Origin: Nitritalea halalkaliphila LW7
GTDB taxonomy: Bacteria; Bacteroidota; Bacteroidia; Cytophagales; Cyclobacteriaceae
Direction of reading: 5' to 3'
DNA: 64,000 bases
Assembly: GCF_000265075.1 (NCBI RefSeq)
Contig: NZ_AJYA01000005.1
Location: 80,161 to 144,160 of the forward strand
Shown one piece after another: positions 1-12,257 of this stretch. A model generated the notes under the pieces. It searched no databases and was not told the DNA's origin. It worked only from the letters and a program-made list of their open reading frames with translations. The position numbers and the translations under genes were made by a program. Every line of letters starts with the position of its first letter. Positions within the stretch are counted from its first letter, which is position 1.

Positions 1-118
1 TAAATAATCTTCAAAATAATCAAATAAAGCCTGGACAGCAATTGATTATTGGCTAAAAGTCTTTTTTAAGCTATAAAATTACGGTATCTTTAAAGGCTTT
101 CATCTAAACAAGAAGATT

Positions 119-1233
119 ATGAAAAAATTCACCTTATCCTTCTCATTGCCTTTTTTTCTGTTTTTGCAACTTGTTTCTTCTGGTCCTGTGCAGGAGATAA
201 AGAAGGTAAGGAAGGCTCCATTTTTGAGAACAAGCCGAAGGCGCGCGGTCAGATCGGAGAGATCATTTTAGCGATAGACAGCGCGAAATGGGCGGGCCCT
301 GTAGGGGATCAGTTGAAAAAAATCTTCCAAGAAGAGGTTCCTGGCCTTATCCGCCCTGAGCCGATGTTTTCGGTGAAGCGCGTGGAGCCGAAAGCCATGA
401 CCCGCATTTTACGTATGGCCACGAACTTGGTTTTTGTCACCACTTTTGACGATAAGAAGCCCGGAAGTCAATCGATAAATGCCCAGTTTGCGCAGAATTT
501 GAAGGATAAAGCAGCGGAGGATCGTAATTTTCATATGTATCGCGCTAACGATGAGTTCGCGAAAGGACAGGAAGTGATTTATTTCTTTGGAAATAATGAG
601 GAAGAGTTAGTGGCTAATTTGGAAAACAACCGTGCACGTATCCAAAACATCTTCCGCGTTCGCGAAAAGGAACGTTTAGAGAAGCTAATCTTAAATAGAA
701 AAAGTGGAGATGCCCGAGCGGGGGGAGAGCCTTTAGGGCTAAACTTAAACTTGCCTGCCTCTTACCAGATAGCCAAGGCCGAGTCAGATTTCCTTTGGCT
801 CCGCCAGCCCACCCCGAACACCAATCGTGCGGATATCAGCCTGTTTTATCATGTCCAAAATTACGTTTCTGAGGAACAGCTGAAACCGGAGAACATCATG
901 CGCATGCGTAATAACATCACGCGCCAGCATATTTTCGGAGATCCCTCGAATAGAGATTCCTTTTTAACATTAGAATACGAATACCCAGAGCCCACCTTCT
1001 TTTACACCCAAGTAGCAGGTAATTATGCCATCGAGATGCGTGGGGGATGGAAAACCAATACCAACAGCATGGGAGGGTCCATGCTAGGTATCGCATTTGT
1101 AGACCAGGAGAATAACAAGCTCTACTACATGGAAGGCTTCGTGTACTACCCGAATGAAAAGCACCGTGAGGCCATACGCGAAATAGAAACCCTGCTGACG
1201 GGCACTACTTTGCTGCGGGCAGCAGCGGAGTAA
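119..1233 (+). CDS. DUF4837 family lipoprotein (frameshift near start)
   Basis: This is a probable exported lipoprotein of the Bacteroidota-specific DUF4837 family, whose function is unknown. The ATG at 119 opens a frame that stops early, but the conserved body lies one frame over, including the motif AKWAGPVGD just after the N-terminus. Adding one A to the A6 run at 122-127 joins them and gives about 371 residues. The start then reads MKKIHLILLIAFFSVFATC, continues through FFWSCAGDK, and carries a hydrophobic signal followed by a lipobox-like WSC. The part in a single open frame runs from about 250 to 1233. It stands alone, 77 bases before the malic enzyme. The family call rests on the N-terminal motif and overall length. 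The function cannot be stated. Confidence 0.72.
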
Positions 1234-1309
1234 GCGTGTAAGAATCAGGAAAGGCGCTTTAACCACACGGCCGCATCAGACCTATTAAAACAATCAATAG
1301 TTTACCTAT

Positions 1310-3585
1310 ATGGCTATTAAAATCAGAAAAGAAGACGCCTTAAATTACCACACCCAAGGTAGCCCAGGAAAGATCGAAGTGATCCCCTCTAAGCCTTTAT
1401 CCTCCAGTTAGACTTGGCCCTCGCCTATTCACCCGGCGTGGCAGAGCCCTGTAAGGAGATCGCTGCCGATAAGGAAAATGTTTATAAGTACACAGCGAAG
1501 GGCAATTTGGTCGCCGTTATCTCAAACGGAACGGCTGTTTTGGGCCTGGGGGACATCGGTCCAGAGGCTTCCAAGCCGGTGATGGAAGGGAAAGGTGTCC
1601 TGTTTAAGAAATTCGCCGGTATCGATGTATTCGATATCGAGATAGATGAAAAAGACCCAGAAAAACTCATTCAGATCATTCGTTCCCTGGAGCCGACTTT
1701 CGGTGGGGTGAACTTAGAGGATATTAAGGCGCCGGAGTGCTTTCTGATCGAGGAGCGCCTGAAGCGGGAGATGAACATTCCGGTGATGCATGATGATCAA
1801 CATGGAACGGCGATCATTTCGGGGGCTGCACTCTTAAATGCACTCGAAGTGGTCGGCAAGAAAATCGAGGAGATTAAGTTGGTCGTAAGTGGCGCGGGAG
1901 CCTCAGCAGTTTCTTGTACCCGCTTTTACATCAGCCTCGGCGTGCGTCCGGAAAACATCGTGATGTGCGACCGGGAAGGACCTATCACCGTAGATCGACC
2001 AAACGTGGATGAAATCCGTGCGGTTTTCGCCACCAAGCGTGCGATTAAGGATTTAGCAGATGCCCTAGTGGGTGCAGATGTGTTTTTAGGTCTCTCGGCT
2101 GGAAATATCGTAAGTGCGGAGATGATTCAGAGCATGGCGGAAAACCCCATTGTCTTTGCGCTAGCAAATCCAGATCCGGAAATCGCCTACGAAACAGCCA
2201 TCGCTTCTCGTCCGGACGTGATTATGGCCACAGGCCGAAGTGATCACCCGAACCAGGTGAATAATGTTTTGGGCTTCCCATATATTTTCCGCGGTGCACT
2301 CGATGTACGTGCCACAGCGATTAATGAAGCCATGAAACTGGCCGCCGCGCATGCGATCGCGAAACTGGCGAAAGCGCCCGTTCCGGAAATCGTCAACCGT
2401 GCCTATGGTAGCTCAAAAATGGTTTTTGGACCTGAATACCTCATTCCAAAACCCTTAGATCCACGGCTGATTACCACCATCGCTCCTGCCGTAGCCAAGG
2501 CCGCCATCGCCTCAGGGGTAGCCAAAATCGAGATTAAAGACTGGGATAAATATGAATTAGAGCTGCAGGAGCGCATCGGCATCGATCAGAAGTTGATGTC
2601 GCGGGTCATCACGAAGGCCAAGCGCAATCCGAAGCGCATCGTCTTTGCGGAGGCAGATAATGTGAACATCCTGAAGGCCGCACAAGTAGTACGGGATGAG
2701 AAGATCGCCACGCCGATACTTTTAGGGAATAAAGAGCGCATCTTACACCTCATCGCTGAACATCAGCTGGACCTTCTCGACGAGGCCATCATCGATCCGT
2801 TTATGGAAGATGCCAAGCGCGAAGCTTATGGCCATGTCCTGTTCGAAAAGCGTCATCGCAAGGGGCTCACCTTACAGGATAGCATTCGCCTGATGCGGGA
2901 TCGGAACTACTTCGGTGCGGTGATGGTAGAGCTCGGAGAGGCGGATGGTTTTATCTCCGGCTTAACGAAAGACTACCCGAAAACGATCATTCCTTCCCTT
3001 CAGATCATCGGTCCTCGGGAGGGGGTAAAAAAGGTTTCTGGTATGTACATCGTGAACACCGACCGCGGGCCTTATTTCTTCGCCGACACGACCGTAAATG
3101 TGGATCCGACGAAGGAAGAGCTGCTTGAAATCATCGAAATCGCTGCTCAGGGAGTACGCTTTTTCGACCTTGAGCCGAAAATCGCCGTGCTCTCGTACAG
3201 TAATTTTGGCTCCGCCAAAGGGGCTATCCCCGAGAAAACCGCTTGGGCCACAGCCGCAGCGAAGGCCAAGTATCCGGATCTTATCATCGAGGGCGAGATG
3301 CAGGCAAACGTAGCGCTGAACGAAAAACTACAGAAAGAACTGTACGGATTTAGTAAGTTGATCGACAATAAACCGAACACCCTCATCTTCCCAGATCTGG
3401 CGAGCGGAAATATTGCGTATAAACTACTGGCAGAGATGGGCCATGCAGAGGCTGTGGGCCCTGTGCTCTTGGGCATGAAGAAGCCCGTGCATATCTTGCA
3501 GCTGGGAAGCTCCATCCGGGATATCGTGAATATGGTCGCCATCGCAGTGGTGGATGCTCAGTTTAATGAAGAACATAATTTATGA
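1310..3585 (+). CDS. maeB: NADP-dependent malic enzyme with phosphotransacetylase-like domain (MaeB type)
   Basis: It converts malate to pyruvate and CO2 with reduction of NAD(P)+, in the cytoplasm. From N to C the reconstructed 758 residues carry the malic domain ([13 protein letters not shown], then [13 protein letters not shown], residues about 15-150), a Rossmann domain ([14 protein letters not shown], about 160-400), and a phosphotransacetylase-like C-terminal half (about 430-750). This is the usual MaeB architecture and length. ATG 1310 starts [17 protein letters not shown], typical for the family, but the frame hits TAG at 1409. One missing C near 1405 (CCC read as CC) restores [15 protein letters not shown]. 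The break is therefore probably a sequence error. The stop overlaps the ruvA start by four bases (ATGA), which suggests translational coupling. Confidence 0.93.
3205..3219. repeat. Inverted repeat TTTGGC-TCC-GCCAAA (variant)
   Basis: A perfect 6+3+6 inverted repeat in the maeB gene with the same outer bases as the TTGGCC palindromes but lacking the inner CC/GG pair. It encodes the conserved NFGSAKG segment, so protein constraint alone may explain it. Confidence 0.4.
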
Positions 3586-4181
3586 TCGCATATTTAGCAG
3601 GTACGTTTAAGCAGCTGGATCCTACCCACGTCTGGATCGATGTCCATGGGGTGGGCTACGAGGTGAAAATCTCGCTGCAGACGTATAGTGAAATTAAAGG
3701 TAAGGAGCAGGGCATGCTCCTTACCTATTTACACATAAAAGAAGATGCCCACACACTTTATGGGTTTACCCATGCAGAAGAAAAAAACCTTTTTTTACAG
3801 CTCATCAGCATCTCCGGAGTGGGGCCGAACACAGGCCTTATGATCCTGTCCTCCCTAAAGACACAGGAGATTATCGAGGCTATTTTGTATGGAGATCATA
3901 AAACTATCCAGCAAGTAAAAGGAATCGGACTAAAAACAGCACAGCGCATCGTTTTGGAACTGAAGGATAAGGTGAACAAGACCGCTGTAGCAGACCTTCC
4001 GAGTGGTCAACCTGTCGCGGCAGAGAGCAGCAATAAAACCAAAGAGGAAGCGTTACAAGCACTGATGACCTTAGGTTTCGCGAAAGCAGTAGCTGAAAAA
4101 AATATCCTTGCCGTGCTGAAAAAAAGCGGGCCAAATATTTCGCTAGAAGATTTAATTAAGGCATCTTTGAAGATTAATTAG
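3582..4181 (+). CDS. ruvA: Holliday junction branch migration protein RuvA
   Basis: RuvA binds the four-way DNA junction as a tetramer and loads the RuvB helicase motors. The 199-residue protein is family length. It has the N-terminal OB fold ([22 protein letters not shown]), two helix-hairpin-helix motifs (ISGVGPNTGLMIL and IKGIGLKTAQRIVLELKDK, residues about 70-130) and, after a flexible linker, the C-terminal RuvB-interacting domain (KEEALQALMTLGF, about 150-199). The ATG lies in an ATGA overlap with the malic enzyme stop. The frame is intact. The maeB-ruvA-sprA order recurs in Cytophagales genomes and is not a repair operon. Confidence 0.97.
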   Translation: MIAYLAGTFKQLDPTHVWIDVHGVGYEVKISLQTYSEIKGKEQGMLLTYLHIKEDAHTLYGFTHAEEKNLFLQLISISGVGPNTGLMILSSLKTQEIIEAILYGDHKTIQQVKGIGLKTAQRIVLELKDKVNKTAVADLPSGQPVAAESSNKTKEEALQALMTLGFAKAVAEKNILAVLKKSGPNISLEDLIKASLKIN

Positions 4182-4202
4182 CGTCACATTTCACCCAGTT
4201 TA

Positions 4203-7200
4203 ATGGCTTGTAATCCGCACTTTTTTACGACTACGAAAGCCAATTGCATGCTCTCTTTTTGGGTGCTGCCCCTTTTGCTTCTCTGTGCACTTCCTTTTCG
4301 AAGCGCCGCACAAGTAGTAGCGCCTGAAACTGTGGGCGGCGTGGCGCCAAATCGTGCGAACGACACCATTCCCTCCAAGCTGGATAGCTTAGACCTTCGG
4401 CGTAAACTGCCCTCTTTTCTCATTTGGCCCGACCGCCAGACACGGCCGCTTTACCCCGAGCAGAGCCTGCCGCGTAACCGTGTCTACTCCCCTTTCGATC
4501 TCGTGCCGCCGAGTAGTACGGACATCCAGGTAGAAATCGACACGGCGCTCCGCTACCGCGTGCGCCAGCCGATCGACAGCACCGATGTGCTGCCAGGCCA
4601 AATTTATAACTTCGAAGAGTTCTCTAAGATCCAAGAGTACCGCGTCCGACAGGAATATTGGCGCAGCCGCTCCCGTGGACTCGATGGCGAATCCGCTGTC
4701 AGTGGCAGGGGAATCATCCCTCCGCTTACCGTCAGTCCCGGCCTTGACCGCATCTTCGGAGGCTCCGATTTTAATATCACGCCTACCGGATATGTAGACC
4801 TCGACTTGGGCGCTATCTTCCGCCGCACCGATAACCCTGCCATCCCGATTCGGCAGCAGCAAAACGGAAACTTTAACTTCAACCAGCAGATCCAAATGAG
4901 TGTCAACGGTACGCTGGGGGAAAAAATGCGGCTAGGCGCTAATTTTGACTCGAATAACTCCTTCGACTTCCAAAATCAGCTCAAGTTAGAATACGTCGGA
5001 TACGAAGAGGATATCATCAAGTCGATCGAAATCGGAAATGTCAGCATGCCCATCCAAAACAGCTTGATTCCCGGCGCTCAAAACCTCTTCGGCGTACGCA
5101 CACAGCTGCAGTTTGGGAAACTTTTCGTTACAGGTGTGGCCTCCACCCAGCGGGGACGTCGCGATGAGTTGATCATCGAGGGCGGTTCGCAGGGGCGCCC
5201 CTTCGAAATCCAAGGGCATAATTACGACGAAAACAGACACTTCTTCCTCGGCCACTTCTTCCGGGACAACTATGAACGCTGGCTAAGAGGCATCCCTCAA
5301 ATCCTCTCTGGAGTGAATATCACGCGCGTGGAAGTGTATGTCATGAATCGAAGTAATACTACCGAAACACTTCGTAACTTCTCTGCATTTATGGACCTTG
5401 GGGAAGGTCGGCGCTTGCTCAATCCCGAAAATCCTGCCATCGGCAGCCCTAACCCGAGCTCACCCACAGCGAACGATGCGAATGCACTCTTTCGAAACCT
5501 GACCAATAATCCTGCCTTCCGGGCTTTTGATACCGGCAGCCGCGCGATCGAGGCGGAGTTCAACCTAACACGGGGTGCTGATTTCGAACAAATTAATAGT
5601 GCCCGCCGCCTAAACGATAATGAATTCGTCTTCCACCGGGAGCTTGGCTATATTTCCCTCATCCGAAAGCTGCAAAACGATGAGGTGCTCGCAGTTTCGT
5701 TCGAATATACCTTTAATGGGCAGACCTTCCGCGTAGGGGAACTTTCCGAAGACTATCAAAACCGTCCTGAGTCGGAAGTCATCTTTTTGAAAATGTTGCG
5801 CCCCGCGCGTATCAATACCCGCGTGCCCACCTGGGAGCTGATGATGAAAAACATTTACAACCTGAATGCGAACCAAATTCAGCGTGAAGGCTTCCAGTTG
5901 CAAATCATCTACCGCGACGATCGAACGGGGCAGGATAATGTCAGCTTGCTAGAGGGCGAAAACGTACGGAACCGCCCCCTTATCCGCTTGTTGGGCTTAG
6001 ACCGTCTAAATCCACAAAATGATCCAGCGCCAGATGGTAACTTCGACTTTGTGCCTGGCATTACCATCTTCCCAGAGCGCGGCATGATCGCCTTCCCTGT
6101 TCTGGAACCTTTCGGCAGCACCCTGCGCGAGCAGTTTCTTCCGAATGAGGCCCAGCTCGTCGATCGCTTTGTCTTCGACACCCTTTACCGCACCACCCGT
6201 GCGAATGCAGAACTGGTCACACGGCTTAACAAGTTCTTTATCCGCGGGCGCCTCACGGCGGGCTCTGCATCTGAGATCATGCTTCCAGGACTTAACATCT
6301 CTCCGGGCTCGGTCATCGTGCAGGCAGGAAACATCCCCCTCACCGAAGGAGTAGATTTTACCGTGGACTATAACCTAGGACGCGTCAGTATCATCAATGA
6401 GGGCATTCTACAGTCCGGAAAACGCATCAGCATCAGCTTCGAAAAAGCCGATCTCGTCTCCTTCCAGACCCGAAGTCTCCTCGGAACACGCCTAGACTAC
6501 CTGGTAAACGATAACCTGAATATCGGAGGTACCTTCATGTACCTCAACGAACGCCCGAACATCACCCGTATCGCCACGGGGAATGAGACACTCCGAAACA
6601 GCATGTGGGGGCTCGATGTAAATTACGATGATGAATCCCGCTGCTGACCAAGCTCGCCGACGCCTGCCCTTTACGAACACGAAAGAAAAATCCTTCATTC
6701 AGTTTAGCGGAGAGTTCGCTCAGCTCATCCCCGGCACCTCGAACCGCGTGGCCGGAGAAGCGGCCTCCTATATCGACGATTTCGAAACCGCCATCACGCC
6801 GTTTAACCTCGGTGGCGCTGCCGCGCAAAACTGGAGTCTCGCCGCCACACCGGTTACGCCGAGCAATGCCTTCGATGAAAGCTTGACCACAGGCGAGGAG
6901 CTGGGTCGTGCCTACCGCCGCGCCCGTGTGGCCTGGTATAATATCGACAATATCTTTTACCGAGAGACTGGCCCGGGGGTACCTCCTAATATCACACGTG
7001 AAGATCGACGCAACCACTACGTACGCCGGGTGCTGCCGCAGGAGATCTTCCCGAACAGGGACCGCGATGTGATTATCGTGCCAGAGCCGCTGTTTGAGAT
7101 GGCCTACTTCCCGAGTGAACGCGGGATGTACAACTATAACCCGCGCCTAACTCCGGAAGGCCTCCTCCCGAATCCACGCCAAAACTATGGTGGGGTCACA

Positions 7201-10200
7201 CGCGCGATTACCACGGAAGTGGATTTTGACCGAAACAATGTAGAATTCATCGAATTTTGGCTTTTAGACCCCTTTATCGAGGCGAAAATGGTCGTGTCAT
7301 CGATGGTCGCTTTAATGAAAATAACCGCACAGGCGGTATTCTACGCTTTAACTTGGGCGATGTATCCGAAGACATCATTCCAGATGGACGGCATGGCTTC
7401 GAAAACGGCCTTCCCGCTGATGGCGACGCCGCCCGAACAAGCACCACACCCTGGGGCAGGATTACCCGCGAGCAATTTTTGCTCCCAGCCTTCGATAACA
7501 GCCCAGATAGTCGCAGAAACCAGGACGTAGGTCTGGATGGGCTGCGCAATGAGGAAGAAGCCGATTTCTTCCGAAGTAACTTTATTAACCGTCTGAGCGT
7601 TTCCCAAAATGCCTTACAGGAAATCCTACGCGATCCCAGCAATGATAATTTCCGCTACTACCTGGACGAGGAGTACGATCAGCGCGATGCGAAAATTCTC
7701 GAGCGTTATAAGAAGTTTAATGGAATGGAGGGAAATACCCCGATTACGGCGAATAATAACTTGCCCTTCACCCCCTCCAGCTCTAACTTCCCGGATAATG
7801 AAGACTTAAATAATGACAATACCATCAATGAGCTGGAGAGCTATTACGAATACGAAATCGACCTCCGCCCAGGAAATTTAGAGGTAGGAAGAAACTACAT
7901 CGTCGATCAGCAAACGGCTAATGTCGCGGGAGAGGAGGTCAACTGGTACCTGTTCCGTATCCCTGTCCGCACCCCGGACCGTACCATCGGTGATATCACC
8001 GGTTTTAACTCGATTCGCTTTATGCGAACCTATTTGACAGACTTCGAGCAGCCAGTAGTTTTACGTATGGCCAACTTCCGCTTAGTCGGTAGCCAGTGGC
8101 GCGTTTTTCAAGAGTCCTTATTCGAGCGTGGTTTCTTCCAGGTTCCAGAGCCCGATGTGTCTAATCTAACCGTAGGCGTCGTGAACATCGAAGAAAACAG
8201 TCAGGGAGGTCCTGATCGCAGCCTTATGTGCTCCCACCGGGCATCGTGCGAGATAGAGACAACTTGGCACTGTGGAGCGGCAGTTGAATGAGCAGTCCCT
8301 TTCCCTTTGCGTCAGCGAACTGGAGCCACGTGATGCCCGTGCGGTGTTTAAAAATACCCCTCAGCTGGACCTGGTGCAGTTCGAACGGATTCGCATGTTC
8401 TTCCATGCCGACAGCGACGATGCTGAAGATGGGAGGTAACTGCATTTTTACGCATGGGTACCGATTACACCGACAACTATTACGAAATAGAGGTGCCCCT
8501 GACGATTACACGAAGGGGAACGCGAGATCCGAGACAAATCTGGCCCGAAGAGAATGAAATCGACATCGCCATCCAAGAAGTCGTGGGGGTAAAAGTGGAG
8601 CGTGATAGAAGAAGCCATCCGATGAACCTCCCTTTCACACAGGATATCGCGCAGTACAAGGTCACCGTAGTGGGTAGGCCGGAACTCTCCATGATTCAGG
8701 GGATGATGATCGGAATTCGAAATCCAGGGCGCACAGGCACCGCTTCGCGCAGTGTCTGCGTTTGGGCGAATGAGCTCCGGGTAACCGGTTTTACGGAGTC
8801 TTCTGGCTGGGCGGCCAATGCGATTTTAAACGCACAGATAGCCGATATCGCCACGATTTCCGCATCGGTACGCCATAGCACCATCGGCTTCGGTGGACTA
8901 GAAACACGCCTCTCACAGCGTGCGCGAGAGGCCGCCACGCAGTTTGATATTTCGGCGAATGTGGCTGTAGATCGCCTACTCCCTGAGGGCTTAAATGTGA
9001 GCGTTCCCATGTACTTTAGCATAGAAAATGCCTTTGTGACGCCGGAATTCGACCCCTTGAATCCAGATGTTCCTTTTGAGCTGGCGCTCTCCACTTTCGA
9101 AACACAGGAGGAACGAGACTTTTATCGCAGTCAGGTGATCGATAGAAGTAGGCGAAGGAATATCGGCTTCACAAATATTCGGAAACTAAAAAATCCAGAA
9201 AACACCCGAAATAGACCTTATGACCTGAGTAATTTTGCGGTTTCCTATGCCTTTGGTTCGGTGAACCAAAGCAATATCCATACCGAGAGCTTCGTTTTCG
9301 AGAGCTACGTCGGGAATGTGGCTTATGCCTATTCTCCAAACCCGGCAATCGTGGAGCCTTTTAAAAGCTGGAGCTTCTTAGACGGAAAATATGGAAAGGC
9401 CCTTCAGGATGTCAACTTTAATTTCAGCCCGAGCTCCGTGGTGGCGCGTCTGGATGTAGATCGCCGATTCATGCGTACTCAGTTCCGTAACGATCAGCTG
9501 ACCACAGATGGGGTGGATCCCCTGTTCCAAAAAAGCTTTTTTATTAACCGAACCTACGGGGTCAACTGGGACCTTACGCGAAGCCTGCGGGTGGACTTTA
9601 ATAGCCGTGTCATGGCCATCGTGGACGAACCCGAAGGAGATCTCGACACAGAGGCTGCGCGGGATTCTGTACTAGTGAATTTACGAAATTTCGGACGTAC
9701 GACGAATTACAATCACCAGATAAACGCGAACTACAAGGTGCCCTTAAACAAGATCCCCGCACTGGACTGGATCAGCATGGATACCCGATACGGAGCAAAC
9801 TTCAACTGGCAAACAGGTGCCATCGGGCAGCGAGACACCCTCGGGAATGTGATCAACAATACCCGCGATCGCTCGGTGAATGGAAAATTAGATTTTGTCA
9901 AGCTTTATAACAAAAACAAGAAATACAAGGCGCTAAATGCACCGCGCAGGCCCAGCATTCCGGGCAGGGGCCAAAAAAGTGCAGAAGATACGATCGGTAC
10001 ACCTTTCACACGGCGTCTGGTACGCTTCGCGACCATGCTTAAGGACATCAACTTCCGCTATGCGATCGTGGAGGGCACCTTTTTGCCCGGTTATATGGCT
10101 GAAACCGGCTTGCTGGGCTTGGACAGAAGCTTCTTGAACCCTGGTCTTGGCTTTATTATCGGTGCCCAAGACCCCGGTATTCGGAATGATCTGGCCACCC

Positions 10201-11370
10201 GTGGGCTGATCGCGCCAAGTCCAGAACTCACACAAGCCTTCCGACAAAATCAAGCGGTCAACATTCAAGTGAACGGGCTGCTAGAACCTTTAAAAATTTC
10301 CGCGTTACGGTGGAAGCACGGAAACGGGAAACGGGAGAATTTAGCGAGATATTCCGAAATTCAATGGATAACCCAGGAGAGTTCGTCAGCCTCAGCCCGA
10401 ACCGGATCGCGCCTACAGTATTTCCTTCAGCATGCTGCGCACCACTTTCGTGCGCGATAATGCAGGCGGAAGCGACAGCAGACTCTTTGAACGGTTTGTT
10501 AGCTACCGAGAAATTATTCAGAGCCGCTTAAATACAGAAAATCCAGGAGGGGAATTTGCCCTTAACGGGCAAACGGTCCTCGGTCTCTCTTTCCTGGCAG
10601 CCTATTCGGGGCGGGATCCGAACACGATCGCCTTAAATCCTTTTCCGAATATCCCTATCCCGAACTTCCGCGTAGACTACGATGGCCTTTCTAAGTTACC
10701 CCTGTTCTCGGATATTTTCTCCAGCATAAATATTACGCATGCGTACAATTCCTTTTATGAGGTGAGTAATTTCTCTAATTCCCTACTCTATCAGGATGGC
10801 TTAGAGCTCTTTAATCGCATACAAAACATCCCTGGGGCTACGCTTACGAACGAGTTTGGGGAATTTATACCCGTTTTCGTCCTGAATCAGGTTATCTTAG
10901 CAGAGCGCTTTGCGCCATTGATCGGTATCAACTTATTAACGAAAGACCGACTGAATATCGGATTAGAATACAATACGGAGCGAAACTTAGGCTTAAATTT
11001 CTCCAATGCGCAGATTACCGAGCAGCGTAGCAGAGATTTTGGCTTTGACCTCGGTTACACGAAGGCCGGAGTGAAAATTCCATTTAAGATTCAAGGCAGA
11101 CAAGAAGTATTGAATAATGACTTGACCGTACGTCTCACCACCCGCATCGTAGACACCAATCAGCTGCAGCGTAGGATCGGCGAAGCCAGTACGGTTACAA
11201 ATGGGAATATCAACATTCAGCTCCGTCCTACAGTGAGTTATGTGGTGAATCAAAATTTGAATTTGACCCTTTATTTCGACCGCACCATTAATGAGCCTCG
11301 TGTGACCACAGCCTTTAGACGGAGTGCTACGGCCTTTGGTGGACAGCTAAGATTTAATTTAGCACAATAG
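4203..11370 (+). CDS. sprA: Type IX secretion translocon / gliding motility protein SprA (eight frameshifts)
   Basis: SprA is the giant outer-membrane beta-barrel pore of the type IX secretion system. Folded cargo passes through it, and PorV gates or collects cargo at its side opening. The reading frame is broken at about 6640, 6662, 7281, 8222, 8266, 8433, 10292 and 10412. Adding one base at each site gives one continuous protein of about 2391 residues, the usual SprA size. Sites include GAG[G]GC, AG[C]CCT, G[G]CACT and an A5 run that should be A6. SprA hallmarks include PYVLPPGI followed by RQLNEQSLSL, IQFSGEFAQLIPGTSN and NVEFIEFWLLDPF. A signal peptide is present; ATG 4248 (MLSFWVLPLLLLCALP) is a possible alternative start. 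The C-terminus is a run of amphipathic barrel strands. Confidence 0.93.
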
Positions 11371-11394
11371 GTTTCCATATTAGCCGAAAGCTTG

Positions 11395-11402
11395 TATTTT
11401 TG
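11395..11402 (+). promoter_or_regulatory. Bacteroidota-type -7 promoter box upstream of gcvH
   Basis: TATTTTTG matches the TAnnTTTG -7 consensus of the Bacteroidota primary sigma factor. It lies about 21 bases before the gcvH ATG, so any 5' leader would be short. I see no clean TTTG -33 box about 20 bases upstream. It suggests that gcvH starts its own transcript after sprA. Confidence 0.45.
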
Positions 11403-11422
11403 ACCTCTATAAAAGAAACGCT

Positions 11423-11797
11423 ATGAACTTCCCAAAGGAACTAAAGTACACAAAAGACCACGAGTGGGTTAAGATCGAAGGTGATGTCGCTACAGTAGGC
11501 ATTACGGAATTTGCGCAGCGTGAGCTGGGCGACATTGTTTATGTAGAGGTAGAAACAGTGGGCGAAACCATCGAAGCAGGTGAGGTTTTCGGGACTGTGG
11601 AGGCGGTAAAGACGGTGTCCGATCTCTTTATGCCCGTAAGTGGTGAGATTTTAGAGTTCAACGAAAACTTGGAGAGCACTCCTGAGGCTGTAAATGAGTC
11701 TCCTTATGAGGATGGCTGGATGATTCGCATTAAAATTACGGGCGGCACTGAGGAGCTTTTAGATGCAGATGCCTACACCGAACTCATAGGCGAATAA
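11423..11797 (+). CDS. gcvH: Glycine cleavage system H protein
   Basis: This lipoyl carrier protein shuttles the aminomethyl group between the P, T and L proteins of glycine cleavage. At 124 residues it has family length. It opens with the typical [14 protein letters not shown]. The lipoylated lysine is K63 in the motif VEAVKTVSD, flanked by the conserved FG before it and LFMPVSGE after it. The C-terminal segment [10 protein letters not shown] is also canonical. The frame is intact. GcvP and GcvT are not in the window. The VanZ-like gene starts two bases after the stop, so the two are probably co-transcribed. Confidence 0.97.
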   Translation: MNFPKELKYTKDHEWVKIEGDVATVGITEFAQRELGDIVYVEVETVGETIEAGEVFGTVEAVKTVSDLFMPVSGEILEFNENLESTPEAVNESPYEDGWMIRIKITGGTEELLDADAYTELIGE

Positions 11798-11799
11798 AG

Positions 11800-12186
11800 A
11801 TGAACAAGAGATTTTTCCCGGTATTAGTGCTGCTGATAGGGATTTCCATCGCACTGCTACTACCGGGAGAAGCCATCCCCTCGGAAGGTCCAGAAATTCC
11901 TTACGTCGATAAAATCGCCCATTTTACGCTTTTTTTCTTCCTCGGATACAGCTTGGGCTTCGCTAGTGTGCATAAAAAACACAGACTGAAAGCACTTAGA
12001 AAAAGATATTTATTCACGATTTATTTGCTTTTCGGGGTAATTTATGCGATATTTATAGAGTATTTGCAGCAATTGGTGCCTAACCGGAGTTTTGAATACG
12101 CTGACATCATCGCGAATCTTTCGGGAAGTGCCGTCGGTGTAAGTATATTTTACTTCGTATATAAGCGAAACCGAAAATTTGCGTAA
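11800..12186 (+). CDS. VanZ family membrane protein
   Basis: This small integral membrane protein of 128 residues has about four hydrophobic segments: residues about 4-22, 38-55, 65-85 and 100-120. The VanZ-like signature is the PYVDKIAHFTLFFFLGY stretch after the first helix, followed by an EYLQQLVPNRSFEYADIIANLSG segment; the family typically shows Q..P.R..d..D...N..G. The family is named after a teicoplanin-resistance gene, but most members have no known role and nothing here points to resistance. It starts two bases after gcvH, and this pairing is common in Cytophagales. Confidence 0.85.
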   Translation: MNKRFFPVLVLLIGISIALLLPGEAIPSEGPEIPYVDKIAHFTLFFFLGYSLGFASVHKKHRLKALRKRYLFTIYLLFGVIYAIFIEYLQQLVPNRSFEYADIIANLSGSAVGVSIFYFVYKRNRKFA

Positions 12187-12257
12187 GTGAATTAATTTGG
12201 TTAAGATTGTTGAATCAAATCGGTAATTAAACCATCAACCTTAATAGTTAATCACAC

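Noticed and set aside
4203..11370. sprA as a decayed pseudogene or a set of several small genes
   Set aside because: All eight breaks are single-base losses, mostly in short homopolymers, and the corrected protein is complete. The same error type occurs across the whole window.
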